The notes: generated by a model from the letters alone, not told the origin. A stretch of 64,000 bases of DNA from Methanothermobacter sp. (GCA_030055615.1 JASFYN010000002.1:1-64000); one strand, 5' to 3'. Positions 1 through 12,139 are shown, counted from the stretch's first letter. A program made the numbers and translations.

Positions 1-154
1 GTCCGCAGGGAAAACTGGTAAGGTTTTTGAGGTCGTGGCATCCTCAAGGGGAGGAGCAGGGAGTCAAATGCCATTCTACGCACTTTTAGGCGTTGTAAGT
101 ATCGTACTCCTTATAGGCGCCGGCTACTTCCTCAGAGGATTCGGAAAATTCTGA
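1..154 (+). CDS. C-terminal end of a membrane-anchored protein (partial)
   Basis: Only the last 50 codons are in the window; the reading frame starts at base 2 and ends with TGA at 152-154. The visible part is a short polar segment rich in Gly and Ser, followed by one hydrophobic helix (about 18 residues from FYALLGVV) and a short tail ending GFGKF. This is the layout of an exported archaeal surface protein held by a C-terminal membrane anchor. The family cannot be named from this fragment. Confidence 0.6.
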   Translation, partial: SAGKTGKVFEVVASSRGGAGSQMPFYALLGVVSIVLLIGAGYFLRGFGKF

Positions 155-182
155 AAAATTATCCCTCTTTTTATATTTTTCT
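155..182 (+). terminator. T-rich transcription end
   Basis: Just after the stop codon the plus strand has two T tracts (CTCTTTTT and ATTTTTC). Archaeal RNA polymerase commonly stops on such U-rich tracts without a hairpin. The rest of the gap to 333 shows only AT-rich promoter DNA. Confidence 0.4.
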
Positions 183-273
183 TGGAACCCCCCACTACCT
201 TATTTGATTATCTTCAAAATTTTAAGGAAAAATAGAAAAGCTATGAAAATTATATGATTAAGAAGATACTTTT

Positions 274-281
274 TTTATATG
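274..281 (+). promoter_or_regulatory. Putative TATA box for the XRE-cupin/acs/vor operon
   Basis: TTTATATG lies about 55 bases ahead of the start codon at 334, in an AT-rich gap with no gene. Spacing and sequence fit an archaeal TATA element with a short leader. Confidence 0.4.
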
Positions 282-333
282 TAACAATCTATTATAATTT
301 ATCATATTGATTTTCCTATTTGGGGTGCTATTA

Positions 334-882
334 ATGAAAGAAAAAACTAAAGAGATAGGTGCAAGGATAAAAGAGTTAAGAGAACTTTCAAATATCACAG
401 TAGAAGAGATGGCAGACCACTTAGGGGTTCCTAAGGAAACTTATGAGAAATATGAGACAGGAGAAGAAGACATACCCGCCAGCATATTATTCGAGATAGC
501 TCATAAACTTGGCGTTGACATGGGACTTCTTCTCACAGGAGAAGAAGCTAGGATGCATATTTTCACTGTCACAAGGAAAGGTAAAGGTGTTAAAGTTGAA
601 AGACGCAAACAGTACAAGTATGAAAGCCTCGCCGAGAAATTCATTCATAAGAAGGCGGAACCATTCATAGTAACGGTAGAACCCAGAGAAGATAAACCAG
701 AGATGAACAGCCACCCAGGACAAGAATTCAACTACATCCTAGAAGGTAGCATAAGATTCTATATCCACAACAATGAGATAATACTTAACGAAGGCGACTC
801 AATATTCTTTGATTCATCATATCCACATGCAATGGAGGCCCTCAACGGCAAAAGGGCAAAATTCCTAGCCATAATAATGTAA
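334..882 (+). CDS. XRE-family HTH regulator with C-terminal cupin domain
   Basis: The 182-residue protein has an N-terminal helix-turn-helix of the XRE/Cro type (about residues 8-65) and a C-terminal cupin_2 beta barrel (about 105-180, with [12 protein letters not shown] and [12 protein letters not shown]). Such XRE-cupin proteins are small-molecule-responsive repressors or activators. I start it at 334, not at an in-frame codon at 307, because GGGGTG sits just ahead of this ATG. It is 17 bases upstream of the acyl-CoA synthetase and probably heads that operon, so it may sense a substrate or product of the acid-activation and vor pathway; that role is inferred. Confidence 0.85.
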   Translation: MKEKTKEIGARIKELRELSNITVEEMADHLGVPKETYEKYETGEEDIPASILFEIAHKLGVDMGLLLTGEEARMHIFTVTRKGKGVKVERRKQYKYESLAEKFIHKKAEPFIVTVEPREDKPEMNSHPGQEFNYILEGSIRFYIHNNEIILNEGDSIFFDSSYPHAMEALNGKRAKFLAIIM

Positions 883-899
883 AATGAGGTGGCAAAGAC

Positions 900-2579
900 A
901 TGGCGTCAATACTAAAAAAATTCGTCAACAGGATAGAGTTCGAATCATATGAAGATTTCAAGGAAAACTTCAAAATAATAGTACCAGAAAATTTCAACTT
1001 CGCCTATGACGTGGTTGACTGGTACGCCAAAAAACACCCACAAAAAGAAGCTCTAGTATGGTGTAACGACAACGGAGACGAACGCATAATAAACTTCAAA
1101 GAAATGAAAGAATACTCAGAAAGGGCGGCCAACTTCTTCAAAGACTGTGGGATAAAAAAAGGCGACAGGGTAATGCTAACCCTAAAGGGAAGATACGACT
1201 TCTGGTTCTCATTACTGGGCCTCCATAGGATAGGGGCCATCGCAATCCCAGCAACCCACATGCTAAAAGAAAAAGACATAATCTACCGTATAAAAAAGGC
1301 GGATATAAAGATGGTGGTTTGCATTGCAGAGGACGGCGTGCCAGACTGTTTCGACAAAGCCCAAGAAGAGATGGGTGACATTCCCCTCCTAAAAGTCATT
1401 GTAGGCGACGAAGACAGGCCTGGTTGGATTAATTTTAGAGAGAAACTTGAGGAGATGCCTAAAACTTTCAAAAAACCGGAAGATTACCCTTCAGACGAGG
1501 ACATATTATTAGTATACTTTTCATCCGGGACTACTGGGATGCCTAAGATGATAAAACATGATCACACTTATCCCTTAGCCCATATAGTCACTGCAAAATA
1601 TTGGCAGAACGTCCGAGAAGATGGCCTACACTATACAGTAGCTGATACAGGATGGGCCAAGTCAGTGTGGGGTGGAATCTATGGCCAATGGATCTGTGGA
1701 AGTGCAGTATTCGCCTATGACTATGATCGTTTCAACCCTATTAACATGCTGAAAAAATTAGAAGAGTATAATATAACAACCTTTTGCGCCCCACCCACAG
1801 TATACAGGTTCCTGATAAAAGAAGACATTTCTAAGTATGATCTTTCAAGTATAGAATATGCTGTGACAGCAGGGGAACCTCTAAACCCAGAAGTTTTCCA
1901 TAAATTCTATGAACAGACTGGTTTAAAACTTATGGAAGGCTATGGACAGACAGAATCTGTTGTATCCATCGCCAACTTCCCATGGATGGAACCCAAACCA
2001 GGGTCAATGGGCAAACCAGCCCCATTATATGATATAGAATTAGTTGACAATAATGGAAACCCAGTAGACGTGGGAGAGGAAGGGGAGATAGTCATAGACA
2101 CTTCAAAGGGCAAACCATTAGGACTCTTCGGCGGCTACTACCTGGACGAGGATAAAACAAAAGAAGTATGGTACGATAACAAGTATCATACAGGTGACAC
2201 AGCATGGATGGACGAAGACGGATATTTCTGGTTCGTCGGGAGAACCGATGATATAATAAAAAGTTCAGGGTACCGTATAGGACCATTCGAAGTTGAAAGT
2301 GCGGTCATATCCCACCCTGCGGTACTAGAGTGTGCAGTTACAGGCTACCCAGACCCTATTAGGGGACAGGTAGTAAAAGCTACAATAGTACTTGCAAGGG
2401 GATATGAACCATCCGAGGAACTCAAGAAGGAGATACAAGATCATGTCAAGAGGGTTACAGCCCCCTACAAATATCCTCGTGTAATAGAATTTGTTGATGA
2501 ATTACCTAAGACCATTAGTGGCAAGATAAGGAGAGTTGAGATAAGAGAAAGAGACATGAAAAAAGCAGGAGAACAATAA
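900..2579 (+). CDS. AMP-forming acyl-CoA synthetase (ANL superfamily)
   Basis: The 559-residue enzyme has the ANL adenylation signature [11 protein letters not shown] near residue 206, GYGQTES near 346 and a C-terminal domain ending in the SGKIRR motif with the catalytic lysine near 542. It would activate a carboxylic acid to its CoA thioester through an acyl-adenylate. Overall it looks like the medium-chain or acetyl-CoA synthetase-like branch. The stop codon abuts the start of vorC, so it is cotranscribed with 2-ketoisovalerate:ferredoxin oxidoreductase. This suggests that branched short-chain acids such as isobutyrate or isovalerate are the substrate, to be carboxylated reductively by Vor to 2-oxoacids for Val, Leu or Ile. 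The substrate is inferred from context only. Confidence 0.85.
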   Translation: MASILKKFVNRIEFESYEDFKENFKIIVPENFNFAYDVVDWYAKKHPQKEALVWCNDNGDERIINFKEMKEYSERAANFFKDCGIKKGDRVMLTLKGRYDFWFSLLGLHRIGAIAIPATHMLKEKDIIYRIKKADIKMVVCIAEDGVPDCFDKAQEEMGDIPLLKVIVGDEDRPGWINFREKLEEMPKTFKKPEDYPSDEDILLVYFSSGTTGMPKMIKHDHTYPLAHIVTAKYWQNVREDGLHYTVADTGWAKSVWGGIYGQWICGSAVFAYDYDRFNPINMLKKLEEYNITTFCAPPTVYRFLIKEDISKYDLSSIEYAVTAGEPLNPEVFHKFYEQTGLKLMEGYGQTESVVSIANFPWMEPKPGSMGKPAPLYDIELVDNNGNPVDVGEEGEIVIDTSKGKPLGLFGGYYLDEDKTKEVWYDNKYHTGDTAWMDEDGYFWFVGRTDDIIKSSGYRIGPFEVESAVISHPAVLECAVTGYPDPIRGQVVKATIVLARGYEPSEELKKEIQDHVKRVTAPYKYPRVIEFVDELPKTISGKIRRVEIRERDMKKAGEQ

Positions 2580-2807
2580 ATGGAACCATATCCAGTAATT
2601 AATCCACTGGAATGTAAAGGATGTGAAAGATGCATACTAGCTTGTAAAGGTAAAGTACTCTTTATGAGTGATAAGATTAATGAGAGAGGATATCACTACG
2701 TCGAATACAAGGGGAGTGGATGTAAAGGTTGTGGAAACTGCTATTATACTTGCCCAGAACCCCATGCCATAGAAGTGCACATCCCACTCAAGAAGAGGAG
2801 GAACTGA
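2580..2807 (+). CDS. vorC: 2-ketoisovalerate:ferredoxin oxidoreductase, ferredoxin subunit (VorC)
   Basis: The 75-residue protein is a small two-cluster ferredoxin. It has [11 protein letters not shown] near the N-terminus and [14 protein letters not shown] near residue 50. It matches the roughly 10 kDa subunit of the three-subunit Vor complex known from Methanothermobacter. It moves electrons between the thiamine diphosphate subunit and external ferredoxin. Its ATG directly follows the stop of the acyl-CoA synthetase, and vorB starts 4 bases later. Confidence 0.88.
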   Translation: MEPYPVINPLECKGCERCILACKGKVLFMSDKINERGYHYVEYKGSGCKGCGNCYYTCPEPHAIEVHIPLKKRRN

Positions 2808-2811
2808 CAAG

Positions 2812-3864
2812 ATGGCAACACAAATGGTAAAAGGGAACACAGCAGTTATCATAGGGGCTATGTACGCTGGATGCGATTGTTACTTCGGATATCCGATAAC
2901 CCCCGCCAGTGAGATACTACACGAAGCCGCTAAATACTTTCCAATGGTCGGCAGGAAATTCGTGCAAGCAGAATCCGAAGAAGCAGCCATAAACATGGTA
3001 TACGGTGCTGCTGCGGCAGGCCACCGTGTAATGACAGCATCATCCGGGCCAGGTATAAGCCTGAAACAGGAGGGAATATCGTTTCTTGCAGGCGCAGAAC
3101 TCCCAGCAGTCATAGTGGACGTGATGAGAGCCGGCCCAGGACTTGGGAACATAGGACCCGAACAGGCTGACTACACCCAACTAACGAAGGGAGGAGGACA
3201 TGGAAACTATAAGAATATCGTTTTAGCCCCTAATAGTGTCCAGGAAATGTGCGATCTTACAATGGAAGCATTTGAACTCGCGGACAAGTACAGAACCCCA
3301 GTTATCGTGCTAGCGGATGCTGTTCTTGGACAGATGGCAGAACCTTTAAAATTCCCAGAGAAGGCCATAGAACATAAACCTGACACTTCATGGGCAGTCT
3401 GTGGCAACAAAGAGACTATGAAAAACCTCGTAACATCAATTTTCCTCGATTTTGACGAGCTCGAAGAATTCAACTTCTATTTACAAGAGAAGTACAAGAA
3501 AATAAAAGAAAAAGAGGTAAAATACGAATCTTACATGTTAGATGATGCTGATATAATCTTGGTCTCTTATGGTATAAGTAGTAGGATATCAAGGACAGCC
3601 ATTGACCTCACCCGGAAAGAGGGTATAAAAGTTGGACTATTCCGTCCGATAACAGTCTCTCCATTCCCAGAAGATGAATTAGCCGAGTTAAGCAAGGACA
3701 ATCCAAAGTTCATATCAGTGGAGATGAGCAACGGCCAAATGCTAGAAGATATAAGATTAGCGACAGGATGCCAAGACATCGAACTAGTTAACAGGATGGG
3801 TGGAAACCTAATCCAACTAGGAGAAGTGGTTAAAAAGATCAGGGAGGTAGCTCATGGCAGATGA
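2812..3864 (+). CDS. vorB: 2-ketoisovalerate:ferredoxin oxidoreductase, alpha-type subunit (VorB)
   Basis: The 350-residue protein is the pyrimidine-binding (alpha) subunit of a 2-oxoacid:ferredoxin oxidoreductase. It has YPITPASE near residue 27, the [18 protein letters not shown] segment and the SSGPG motif, then a C-terminal transketolase-like domain. The size fits the 42 kDa class of Vor subunit. A GAGGAGG Shine-Dalgarno sequence precedes the ATG, and the last 11 bases overlap the start of vorA, so the two are translationally coupled. Choosing Vor over Kor rests on the fused partner and the operon form. Confidence 0.88.
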   Translation: MATQMVKGNTAVIIGAMYAGCDCYFGYPITPASEILHEAAKYFPMVGRKFVQAESEEAAINMVYGAAAAGHRVMTASSGPGISLKQEGISFLAGAELPAVIVDVMRAGPGLGNIGPEQADYTQLTKGGGHGNYKNIVLAPNSVQEMCDLTMEAFELADKYRTPVIVLADAVLGQMAEPLKFPEKAIEHKPDTSWAVCGNKETMKNLVTSIFLDFDELEEFNFYLQEKYKKIKEKEVKYESYMLDDADIILVSYGISSRISRTAIDLTRKEGIKVGLFRPITVSPFPEDELAELSKDNPKFISVEMSNGQMLEDIRLATGCQDIELVNRMGGNLIQLGEVVKKIREVAHGR

Positions 3865-5284
3865 AAGAATCATCAAAAAACCAAAGTGTATCCATGATGT
3901 CTTCGAGAGAAAGGGTGGAAGCGCGCCCACAGCAACACATTATTGTCCAGGGTGTGGACATGGCATACTACACAAGCTCATAGGAGAAGCCATAGACGAA
4001 CTAGGAATACAAGAGAGAACGGTCCTCATAAGCCCCGTTGGATGTGCGGTATTCGCATACTACTACTTTGATTGTGGTAATGTGCAAGTGGCCCATGGAA
4101 GAGCACCAGCCGTGGGGACAGGAATATCACGTGCAGAAGACGATGCCATCATAATACTCTACCAGGGTGACGGGGATCTTGCATCGATAGGATTAAACGA
4201 GACGATACAAGCCGCCAACAGGGGAGAGAAGATGGCGGTATTCTTCGTTAACAATACAGTTTATGGCATGACAGGAGGCCAAATGGCCCCAACAACCCTA
4301 GTTGGGGAGCCCACTATAACATGCCCAGAGGGTAGAGATCCAAGATTTGCGGGTTATCCATTGCATATGTGTGAGTTACTCAACAACCTAGAAGCTCCTG
4401 TATTTATTGAAAGAGTTTCACTAGCAGATATAAAACATATTAGAAGGGCTAAAAGGGCTGTTAAAAGAGCTCTTGAGATACAAAGGGATGGTAAAGGTTA
4501 TGCATTCGTGGAGGTTCTTTCACCGTGCCCAACAAACCTGCGCCAGGATGCTGAAGGCGCTCAGAGATTCATAAATGAAGAAATGGAGAAAGAATTTCCT
4601 GTTAAAAATTTCAGGGACAAAGCCGATGAAGTCGAACCCCTCAAACGCGACAATAGCGATTTTTCCAAGGAAAGTCTTGACAGGATATTCCAAGTAGAGG
4701 AATCACTCCCAGAACCCAAGGACGACCCAGAATTCGGAGAAATTAAAGTGAAGATAGCCGGATTCGGAGGTCAAGGGGTGCTTAGCATGGGCTTGGCACT
4801 CGCACAGGCGGCCTGCACAGAATCCAGGCACGTGTCATGGTATCCAGCTTATGGTCCCGAGCAGAGGGGTGGAACTTCAAGCTGTGCCGTTGTAATATCA
4901 GGTAATGTGATAGGCTCGCCAGTAGTGGATGAACCAGATATACTAATCGCATTTAACCAACCTTCACTTGAAGAGTTCGCACACACCGTCCCAGAAGATG
5001 GGCACATCCTCTATGACTCCACAACAATAAAATATAAGGGTGAGGGTAACATCATTGGTGTTCCAGCCTTTAAAATCGCGAAAAGTGAAGGAGCAGAAAG
5101 AGCTGCTAACACGGTCATGTTAGGGGTTCTCATGGAATTAGGCCTAACAAAACTCTCAAGGAGATCATTCGAAGACGCTCTAAAATTCATATTCAGTGGA
5201 AAAGAGAAAATCATAGACATAAACTTAAAACTACTAGATATAGGTGCTAAATGGGCCCGAGAAAACATAATGGGAGGCCTATAA
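3854..5284 (+). CDS. vorA: 2-ketoisovalerate:ferredoxin oxidoreductase, fused beta-gamma subunit (VorA)
   Basis: The 476-residue protein joins two subunits that are separate in most relatives. Residues about 20-260 are the thiamine-diphosphate (beta) domain, with CPGCGHG and the [12 protein letters not shown]...NN metal and TPP motif. Residues about 295-470 are the gamma domain, starting at [13 protein letters not shown] and containing the [14 protein letters not shown] segment. An acidic linker separates them. This fusion is the known 54 kDa Vor subunit of Methanothermobacter. The reaction is reversible oxidative decarboxylation of branched 2-oxoacids to acyl-CoA, CO2 and reduced ferredoxin; in a methanogen it probably runs toward 2-oxoacid synthesis. 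Confidence 0.9.
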   Translation: MADERIIKKPKCIHDVFERKGGSAPTATHYCPGCGHGILHKLIGEAIDELGIQERTVLISPVGCAVFAYYYFDCGNVQVAHGRAPAVGTGISRAEDDAIIILYQGDGDLASIGLNETIQAANRGEKMAVFFVNNTVYGMTGGQMAPTTLVGEPTITCPEGRDPRFAGYPLHMCELLNNLEAPVFIERVSLADIKHIRRAKRAVKRALEIQRDGKGYAFVEVLSPCPTNLRQDAEGAQRFINEEMEKEFPVKNFRDKADEVEPLKRDNSDFSKESLDRIFQVEESLPEPKDDPEFGEIKVKIAGFGGQGVLSMGLALAQAACTESRHVSWYPAYGPEQRGGTSSCAVVISGNVIGSPVVDEPDILIAFNQPSLEEFAHTVPEDGHILYDSTTIKYKGEGNIIGVPAFKIAKSEGAERAANTVMLGVLMELGLTKLSRRSFEDALKFIFSGKEKIIDINLKLLDIGAKWARENIMGGL

Positions 5285-6592
5285 ATGGCCTATAGAGGGC
5301 TTGCAAAAAGATTACTCGAAAAAGAATCCATTAAAGTCGGTGACCAAATCCGCATAAAAAAGGATGATATAAGCTATGAAGGGATGCTACTTGACAGACC
5401 CGAGGATGCTGATGACAAACACCTAGTACTAAAATTAGATAATGGCTATAATATTGGAGTGGAGATCGAAGATGCCAGGATAGAGCTGATAGAAGAAGGC
5501 TCAAAGCCTGAAATAAAGCTCCCACCAGTCGATGTTAAAAGAAATCCTGAATTACCAGACATATCAATAATATCAACAGGGGGCACTGTCGCATCAATCA
5601 TAGATTACCAAACAGGAGCTGTCCACCCAGCATTCACTGCAGACGACCTTCTAAGAGCCAACCCCGAATTATTAGATATCGCGAATATACGTGGAAAAGC
5701 CATATTCAACATTTTAAGCGAAAACATGCGCCCAGAATATTGGGTTGAAGCCGCAAATGCCATAGCCAAAGAGATAGAAGATGGAGCCCATGGTGTCGTG
5801 GTGGCCCATGGGACAGATACCATGCATTATACAGCGGCGGCGCTAAGTTTCATTCTCAAAACACCAGTACCAGTGATACTTACAGGAGCGCAACGAAGCT
5901 CTGACAGACCATCATCTGACGCGCACCTCAACCTTATAAGCTCAGTTATAGCAGCGAAATCAGACATAGCAGAGGTCATGGTTTGTATGCACGCTGGTAT
6001 AGATGATAAAAGCTGCCACCTACACAGGGGGACGAAAGTAAGGAAAATGCACACTTCAAGAAGGGACACATTCAAAAGCATAAATACCATGCCCATAGCA
6101 GAAATCAAAGACGGCAAAATCAAAATTTTAAGAAAAGATTATAGGAAGAGAGACCTAGTAGAACTTGAACTCAGGGACAAGATAGAACCAAAGGTAGCAC
6201 TAATAAAAACCTACCCTGGTATAAACCCAGAAATATTAGAATATTACATTGACAAAGACTATAAAGGGATAGTTATAGAGGGTACAGGCCTCGGCCATTG
6301 CCCAGAGGATCTCATACCCGCTATTGAACGTGCAAATGAAATGGACATCATAGTTGCCATGGCCTCACAATGTATTAATGGTAGAGTTAACATGAACGTC
6401 TATAGTACTGGCAGAAGATTACTCAGGGCTGGGGTGATACCAGTAGCTGACATGCTACCTGAGACAGCCTATGTGAAACTTGTATGGGCCCTTGGCCAGA
6501 GTAGCGACCCCGAGACCGTGAAGAGTATAATGCTTGAGAATATCAGTGGCGAAATCGAGGATAAGTCCTCACTTAGATACTTCCAAGGGTGA
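5285..6592 (+). CDS. gatD: Glu-tRNA(Gln) amidotransferase subunit D
   Basis: The 435-residue protein has an N-terminal Sm-like barrel (about residues 10-75) and an L-asparaginase-type domain. The nucleophile motif is STGGTVAS near residue 97, and [13 protein letters not shown] near 172 and [13 protein letters not shown] near 200 follow. GatD releases ammonia from Gln or Asn and channels it to GatE, which amidates Glu-tRNA(Gln). This is the only route to Gln-tRNA in archaea. The ATG directly follows vorA and gatE starts 6 bases after the stop. Confidence 0.95.
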   Translation: MAYRGLAKRLLEKESIKVGDQIRIKKDDISYEGMLLDRPEDADDKHLVLKLDNGYNIGVEIEDARIELIEEGSKPEIKLPPVDVKRNPELPDISIISTGGTVASIIDYQTGAVHPAFTADDLLRANPELLDIANIRGKAIFNILSENMRPEYWVEAANAIAKEIEDGAHGVVVAHGTDTMHYTAAALSFILKTPVPVILTGAQRSSDRPSSDAHLNLISSVIAAKSDIAEVMVCMHAGIDDKSCHLHRGTKVRKMHTSRRDTFKSINTMPIAEIKDGKIKILRKDYRKRDLVELELRDKIEPKVALIKTYPGINPEILEYYIDKDYKGIVIEGTGLGHCPEDLIPAIERANEMDIIVAMASQCINGRVNMNVYSTGRRLLRAGVIPVADMLPETAYVKLVWALGQSSDPETVKSIMLENISGEIEDKSSLRYFQG

Positions 6593-6598
6593 AAAAGT

Positions 6599-8458
6599 AT
6601 GGACTGGGATAAAATAGGGTTAAAGATGGGCTTGGAAATACACCAACAACTTGACAGCAAAGGGAAACTATTCTGTCCTTGTAAGTGCGAGTTAACAGAT
6701 GAAGAACCAGAATATAATATAATGAGAAGATTGAGGCCCACACAAAGCGAACTCGGTAAAATAGACAGAGCAGCCTTTGAAGAGGCTAAAAGGAAGCTCA
6801 AGTTCTATTATCAGGCTTATTCTGATCATACTTGTCTCGTGGAAGCCGATGAAGAGCCACCCCATCCCATAAATAGTGAGGCATTAGAGATTGCAGTGAC
6901 AATAGCATTACTCCTTAATATGAAAGTGGTTGACGAATTCCACACAATGAGAAAACAGGTAATAGATGGGAGCAACACTGGCGGATTCCAAAGAACAGGC
7001 CTTGTTGCCACAGATGGCTATGTTGAAACACCCCATGGCAGAGTAAAAATAGAAAACTTATGCCTTGAAGAGGATGCTGCAAGGAGAATAGAAGAAAAAG
7101 AAGATGGTATTGTCTTCCGCCTTGACAGGCTTGGCATACCACTCGTTGAGATAACAACAGACCCTTCAATCAAGGATCCAATCCAATTAAAAGAGGTGGC
7201 CTACCAGATAGGCCAGATACTCCGCAGCACCAAGGTTAAAAGGGGCATAGGGACCATAAGACAAGATCTTAACATTTCTATAAGGGATGGTGCAAGGGTC
7301 GAGGTCAAAGGAGTTCAAGACCTTAACCTAATACCTGAGATTGTTAAAAGAGAAGTTCAAAGACAACTAAAATTATTAGAGATACGTGAAAAACTCAAAA
7401 AGAGAAAAGCAAAGGTCGAGGATAAAATATACGATGTGGGGGAGATTTTCAAGGACACCAAATCAAAGATAATAAAAAGTGCTGAAAGCGTGCTCGCAAT
7501 AAAACTAGAAGGTTTCGCAGGACTCATAGGCATGGAACTCCAACCCAACAGGAGGCTTGGAACAGAACTAGCAGATTATGCCAAGAAAAGGGGCGTAGCT
7601 GGTATATTTCATACGGATGAGCTCCCAGCTTATGGTATAAGTAAAGAAGAAGTTGAAAAGCTAAAAGGACACCTAAAAGCAGGCGAAAATGATGCTATAA
7701 TAATCATAGCAGATGAAAGGAGAAAGGCAGAGGCAGCCCTAGAGGAAGTCGCATCACGGGCTAGGATGGCTCTTCAAGGTGTTCCAGAGGAGACAAGGAA
7801 AGCACTGGAAGATGGTAATACCTCCTACTTAAGACCATTACCTACAGCCAGTAGGATGTATGTGGAAACAGACATTCCCCTTTTCAAAATCGGCTCAGAG
7901 ATGATCGAAAGGTTAAAGGAGAAGCTTCCAGAGCTTCCTTCGGAAAAGAAAGAGAGAATAAAGAGAGAATATAATCTAAGTGAGGATTTGGCATCTCAGC
8001 TAGTCAAGAAGGGCCTTGCAGAGGATTTCGAAAAACTTGCCAAGTTAGATGTTGAAAACACTCTAGTAGCATCATTACTCGCCTACACCCTACAAGAGCT
8101 TAAAAGAGAAGGTTACAATATAGAAAATTTAAAACTCAAAGACCTTATGGGGGCTTTGAGATTATTAGAGGATGGTAAAGTTTCAAAGGACGCCCTAAAA
8201 GACATCATAGCATACATGGCAGATAATAGAGTTAAACCACTCAAAGCAGCTAAGGAACTAGATCTCCTACTTTTAAGCAGAGAAGAAGTAGAGAAGATAA
8301 TCCAAGAGATTATAGAAGAAAAAGAAGAGCTGATAAAAGAGAGGAAGATGGCAGCCATAGGCCCACTAATGGGAGAAGCCATGAAGAAATTAAGGGGAAA
8401 AGCCGATGGCAAATTCGTAAACCAAATACTTAAAGAGAAGATACAGGAAAAACTTTAA
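6599..8458 (+). CDS. gatE: Glu-tRNA(Gln) amidotransferase subunit E
   Basis: The 619-residue protein begins with the GatB/GatE kinase-like domain (MGLEIHQQL, then a CPC zinc-type motif). In the middle it has the AspRS-like GAD insertion that marks GatE, and it ends in YqeY-like helical domains that bind tRNA. It phosphorylates the gamma-carboxyl of Glu-tRNA(Gln) and transfers ammonia supplied by GatD. Length fits the family. It is the last gene of this plus-strand run; a T-rich tract follows. Confidence 0.95.
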   Translation: MDWDKIGLKMGLEIHQQLDSKGKLFCPCKCELTDEEPEYNIMRRLRPTQSELGKIDRAAFEEAKRKLKFYYQAYSDHTCLVEADEEPPHPINSEALEIAVTIALLLNMKVVDEFHTMRKQVIDGSNTGGFQRTGLVATDGYVETPHGRVKIENLCLEEDAARRIEEKEDGIVFRLDRLGIPLVEITTDPSIKDPIQLKEVAYQIGQILRSTKVKRGIGTIRQDLNISIRDGARVEVKGVQDLNLIPEIVKREVQRQLKLLEIREKLKKRKAKVEDKIYDVGEIFKDTKSKIIKSAESVLAIKLEGFAGLIGMELQPNRRLGTELADYAKKRGVAGIFHTDELPAYGISKEEVEKLKGHLKAGENDAIIIIADERRKAEAALEEVASRARMALQGVPEETRKALEDGNTSYLRPLPTASRMYVETDIPLFKIGSEMIERLKEKLPELPSEKKERIKREYNLSEDLASQLVKKGLAEDFEKLAKLDVENTLVASLLAYTLQELKREGYNIENLKLKDLMGALRLLEDGKVSKDALKDIIAYMADNRVKPLKAAKELDLLLLSREEVEKIIQEIIEEKEELIKERKMAAIGPLMGEAMKKLRGKADGKFVNQILKEKIQEKL

Positions 8459-8569
8459 GAGTTTTTTACTTTTTCATGTTTGATGGTCGATGATTCGTTA
8501 AATGCGCATGCTTCTGCACAGCCTCTTATATCGAATTCTCCGTGGGGTATTCCATCTATTTCATGGCTT
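8456..8569 (-). pseudogene. Short open frame without start codon, possible gene remnant
   Basis: Between gatE and the DUF2304 gene, one minus-strand frame is open for about 37 codons but has no ATG, GTG or TTG. It reads as a plausible hydrophilic peptide, including DGIPHGEFDIRGCAEACAF, and ends KVKNS. The frame is closed upstream by TGA at the end of the DUF2304 gene. It could be the 3' end of a decayed gene or chance. I do not recognise a family. Confidence 0.2.
8461..8477 (+). terminator. T-rich transcription end after gatE
   Basis: GTTTTTTACTTTTTC lies directly after the gatE stop on the plus strand, at the junction with the minus-strand genes that follow. It fits a U-tract archaeal terminator. 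Confidence 0.35.
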
Positions 8570-8900
8570 ATTCATCCTCTTCCAACTCTCTAAGCGCCAA
8601 TTCCCTGACCAGTTTTGTTATTTCCATTTCGAGGTTTTCTATCATGATATATATTCTGAAGAGCAAGTAGTAGGCTCCTATTATCGCTAATATAATGATC
8701 AGGTCTAGTCCACGACCAATCCCCATAATATTTGCAAGATATGATGTGGCGTTGGGGCTAATTGAAATTATGATTAGGGAACCCCATGCTAGAAGCCACA
8801 AGACGAAAACAGTCGGGGATGTTTTACCCTCTTTAAACCTCTTTATGGACAATATTATCCCTATCAGACCTGTTAATGTTCCTATGATCTGGTATAACAA
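8568..8900 (-). CDS. DUF2304 small membrane protein
   Basis: The 110-residue protein has three hydrophobic helices and a charged C-terminal helix ending LRELEEDE. It matches the DUF2304 layout, a family usually encoded next to polyprenyl-phosphate glycosyltransferases. I start it at TTG 8900 because AAGGTG lies 6 bases ahead of that codon; an in-frame GTG at 8909 overlaps the Shine-Dalgarno itself. It follows the glycosyltransferase by about 11 bases and probably forms a membrane complex with it. Confidence 0.75.
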   Translation of the reverse strand: MLYQIIGTLTGLIGIILSIKRFKEGKTSPTVFVLWLLAWGSLIIISISPNATSYLANIMGIGRGLDLIIILAIIGAYYLLFRIYIMIENLEMEITKLVRELALRELEEDE

Positions 8901-8911
8901 TCCTAGCACCT

Positions 8912-9622
8912 TTACAATTTTTTTAGTATGTTAACTATTAATTTGATCAATATTTTAATACCTATACTAAGGTTTGTGCCTTTTGATATAGTCTCTGGAG
9001 TGTATATAGTTTTTATAGGAATCTCTTCTAGTCTGAGACCCCTTCTTTTGATTTGACTTATTATCTCAGAAGACACACCATATCCTCTATCCTCTATTTT
9101 GATCTTGGAGGCTGCTTTGCGGGTGAATGCTCTCAAGCCGGATTGTGAATCAGAAACCCAAACACCATAAAATATTAAGGTTATTATGTTCATAAGAAAG
9201 TTTCCAATGTTCCTTGAAAATGGCATTTCACTAAAATTCCTTTTACCGATAACAGCATCTGCTTTATTGTCGATTAGTGGTCTGCAAACATTTTCTACAT
9301 CATCTGGGTCATGTTGTCCATCAGCATCAAATGTGACTATATAGGATGATCCCATGGAAAGGGCTGCCTCCATACCAGTTCTCAAAGCCGCTCCAAGCCC
9401 CCTATTTATTATATGCCTGTAAACATGGACTCTATCATCATCTTTGAATCTTCTGAGGAGATAGGGTGTTGAATCGGTTGAACCGTCATCTACGACAATA
9501 ATAGTATAACCTCTATCCTTTAGTTTGCCTAGAACCCGGAGTATTGTCTTTTCCTCGTTATATGCAGGTACAATAATGGTAACATCTTTTGGATTTGCCC
9601 TTTTTGCCATTGCCATTCCCAT
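8912..9622 (-). CDS. Family 2 glycosyltransferase, dolichyl-phosphate sugar synthase type
   Basis: The protein has the GT-A fold motifs of DPM1/DPG synthases: VTIIVPAYNEE at the N-terminus, VVDDGSTDST, and the FDADGQHDPDD metal-binding site. It lacks added C-terminal transmembrane helices. It would transfer a sugar from a nucleotide donor to a polyprenyl phosphate on the inner membrane face, supplying N-glycan or surface polymer synthesis. The start is uncertain: ATG 9622 has weak AAGG upstream, and in-frame GTG 9649 and ATG 9610 are alternatives. It is paired with the DUF2304 gene. Confidence 0.8.
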   Translation of the reverse strand: MGMAMAKRANPKDVTIIVPAYNEEKTILRVLGKLKDRGYTIIVVDDGSTDSTPYLLRRFKDDDRVHVYRHIINRGLGAALRTGMEAALSMGSSYIVTFDADGQHDPDDVENVCRPLIDNKADAVIGKRNFSEMPFSRNIGNFLMNIITLIFYGVWVSDSQSGLRAFTRKAASKIKIEDRGYGVSSEIISQIKRRGLRLEEIPIKTIYTPETISKGTNLSIGIKILIKLIVNILKKL

Positions 9623-9688
9623 TTTCAAAGCCTTATTAGAAGCCCACACACAGAATATTAAATCTATACTATGATAATCCTGGGGTCT

Positions 9689-11016
<1,328 letters not shown>

Positions 11017-11070
11017 TGTTATCCACACCAAAAAAAAACGGATATTATAGTATGGATTGTCTGAAAAAGT

Positions 11071-11847
11071 TTATATAATTTTTATAGTTCTTGTGAAGTA
11101 TACTCCTAGGAGTAGTGTTATTTCGAAGGCTATTACTAATATGATCCATTTATTATCTGTTTCATGGATTTTCATGGTTGGGATTTCTCCATTGTAGCAT
11201 CTTGTCTCCATTGCTTGGTATGCTTTTTCTCCTTGTAACCAGGATCTTATAAATAGGTTGCTTGCGAGCAGTCCTAAAGATTTTATAGAATTTCTGATGC
11301 TATTATAGCCTAATCTTGTCTCCTGTGCATGGTACATTGTGGATGCTTCTTCAAGGAAAATGAATATCATCCGGTACATTAGGAGAGCTATCTCAATTAT
11401 GATCTTGGGCGTTTTTATCTTCTCTAATTGTTTGAATATCTCGTTAATGGGTGTTGTAAGTGAAAGGAAAGCCAAACAAGTGAAACCACCAATTATCCTC
11501 GAGAATGTTAGGAATCCTGTGTGGAGACCATCTAAGTACACTCTAAACCAGAGGAATCCTATGGAAGATGGTTTAACCCCAAAGAATAGTCCCATTATTA
11601 TAAATGTTAGAATTCCAAAGCCCATGGGTATGCTTATAAATTTGATATAATAACGTGATGGTATCCCTGCAATATAAACTGTGATAAATGACATCATAAA
11701 TGCTACTGTAATTGGGATTACCGGTGATGGGGATAAAAGAGATAATATCATTGTAAGGATACCCCAGGTTAATTTTATACCCGGGGATATCCTGTTGAGA
11801 TTGTTTTTATGGGCGTAAAAGTCTGTTGAAATATTCAATTCCCTCAC
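11071..11847 (-). CDS. cbiQ: Cobalt ECF transporter transmembrane protein CbiQ
   Basis: The 258-residue integral membrane protein has five or six hydrophobic helices and the EcfT-type coupling-helix region near EEASTMYHAQETRLGY. It is the scaffold that joins CbiO to the substrate-binding CbiM. It starts with GTG directly after the cbiN stop (2-base gap). A 54-base gap then separates it from cbiO. Confidence 0.9.
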   Translation of the reverse strand: MRELNISTDFYAHKNNLNRISPGIKLTWGILTMILSLLSPSPVIPITVAFMMSFITVYIAGIPSRYYIKFISIPMGFGILTFIIMGLFFGVKPSSIGFLWFRVYLDGLHTGFLTFSRIIGGFTCLAFLSLTTPINEIFKQLEKIKTPKIIIEIALLMYRMIFIFLEEASTMYHAQETRLGYNSIRNSIKSLGLLASNLFIRSWLQGEKAYQAMETRCYNGEIPTMKIHETDNKWIILVIAFEITLLLGVYFTRTIKII

Positions 11848-11849
11848 TT

Positions 11850-12134
11850 CTATGAAGCTTTCTGTTTACCTTTGTAGTAGCCGAAAACGTATCCTATTAT
11901 TAAGGCTCCTATGGCTGCTTGCACCGCGAAGAGTAAACTTTCTATTTCACCACTTGGGGGCTCCCATATGGGCTCAAACCATGGCTTGTAGCCGGTTTCT
12001 TCTATAACTTGACTGGCTTTATCATCCGCACCCCCAAAGTAGCCTTGTTCTTCTCCGAGGCCACCATAAATCAGGAATGGTATGATGCAGATGAAGGCAA
12101 CGATTATAAGCATTATGATATGCCTCTTCTCCAT
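11850..12134 (-). CDS. cbiN: Cobalt transport accessory protein CbiN
   Basis: The 94-residue protein has two transmembrane helices flanking an extracytoplasmic loop (EEQGYFGGADDKASQVIEE), as in CbiN. It is needed for metal loading of CbiM. The start at ATG 12134 is set by AAGGTGATTAAC; a GTG at 12143 is part of that ribosome binding site. The 5' end lies a few bases from the cbiM stop. Confidence 0.92.
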   Translation of the reverse strand: MEKRHIIMLIIVAFICIIPFLIYGGLGEEQGYFGGADDKASQVIEETGYKPWFEPIWEPPSGEIESLLFAVQAAIGALIIGYVFGYYKGKQKAS

Positions 12135-12139
12135 GTTAA

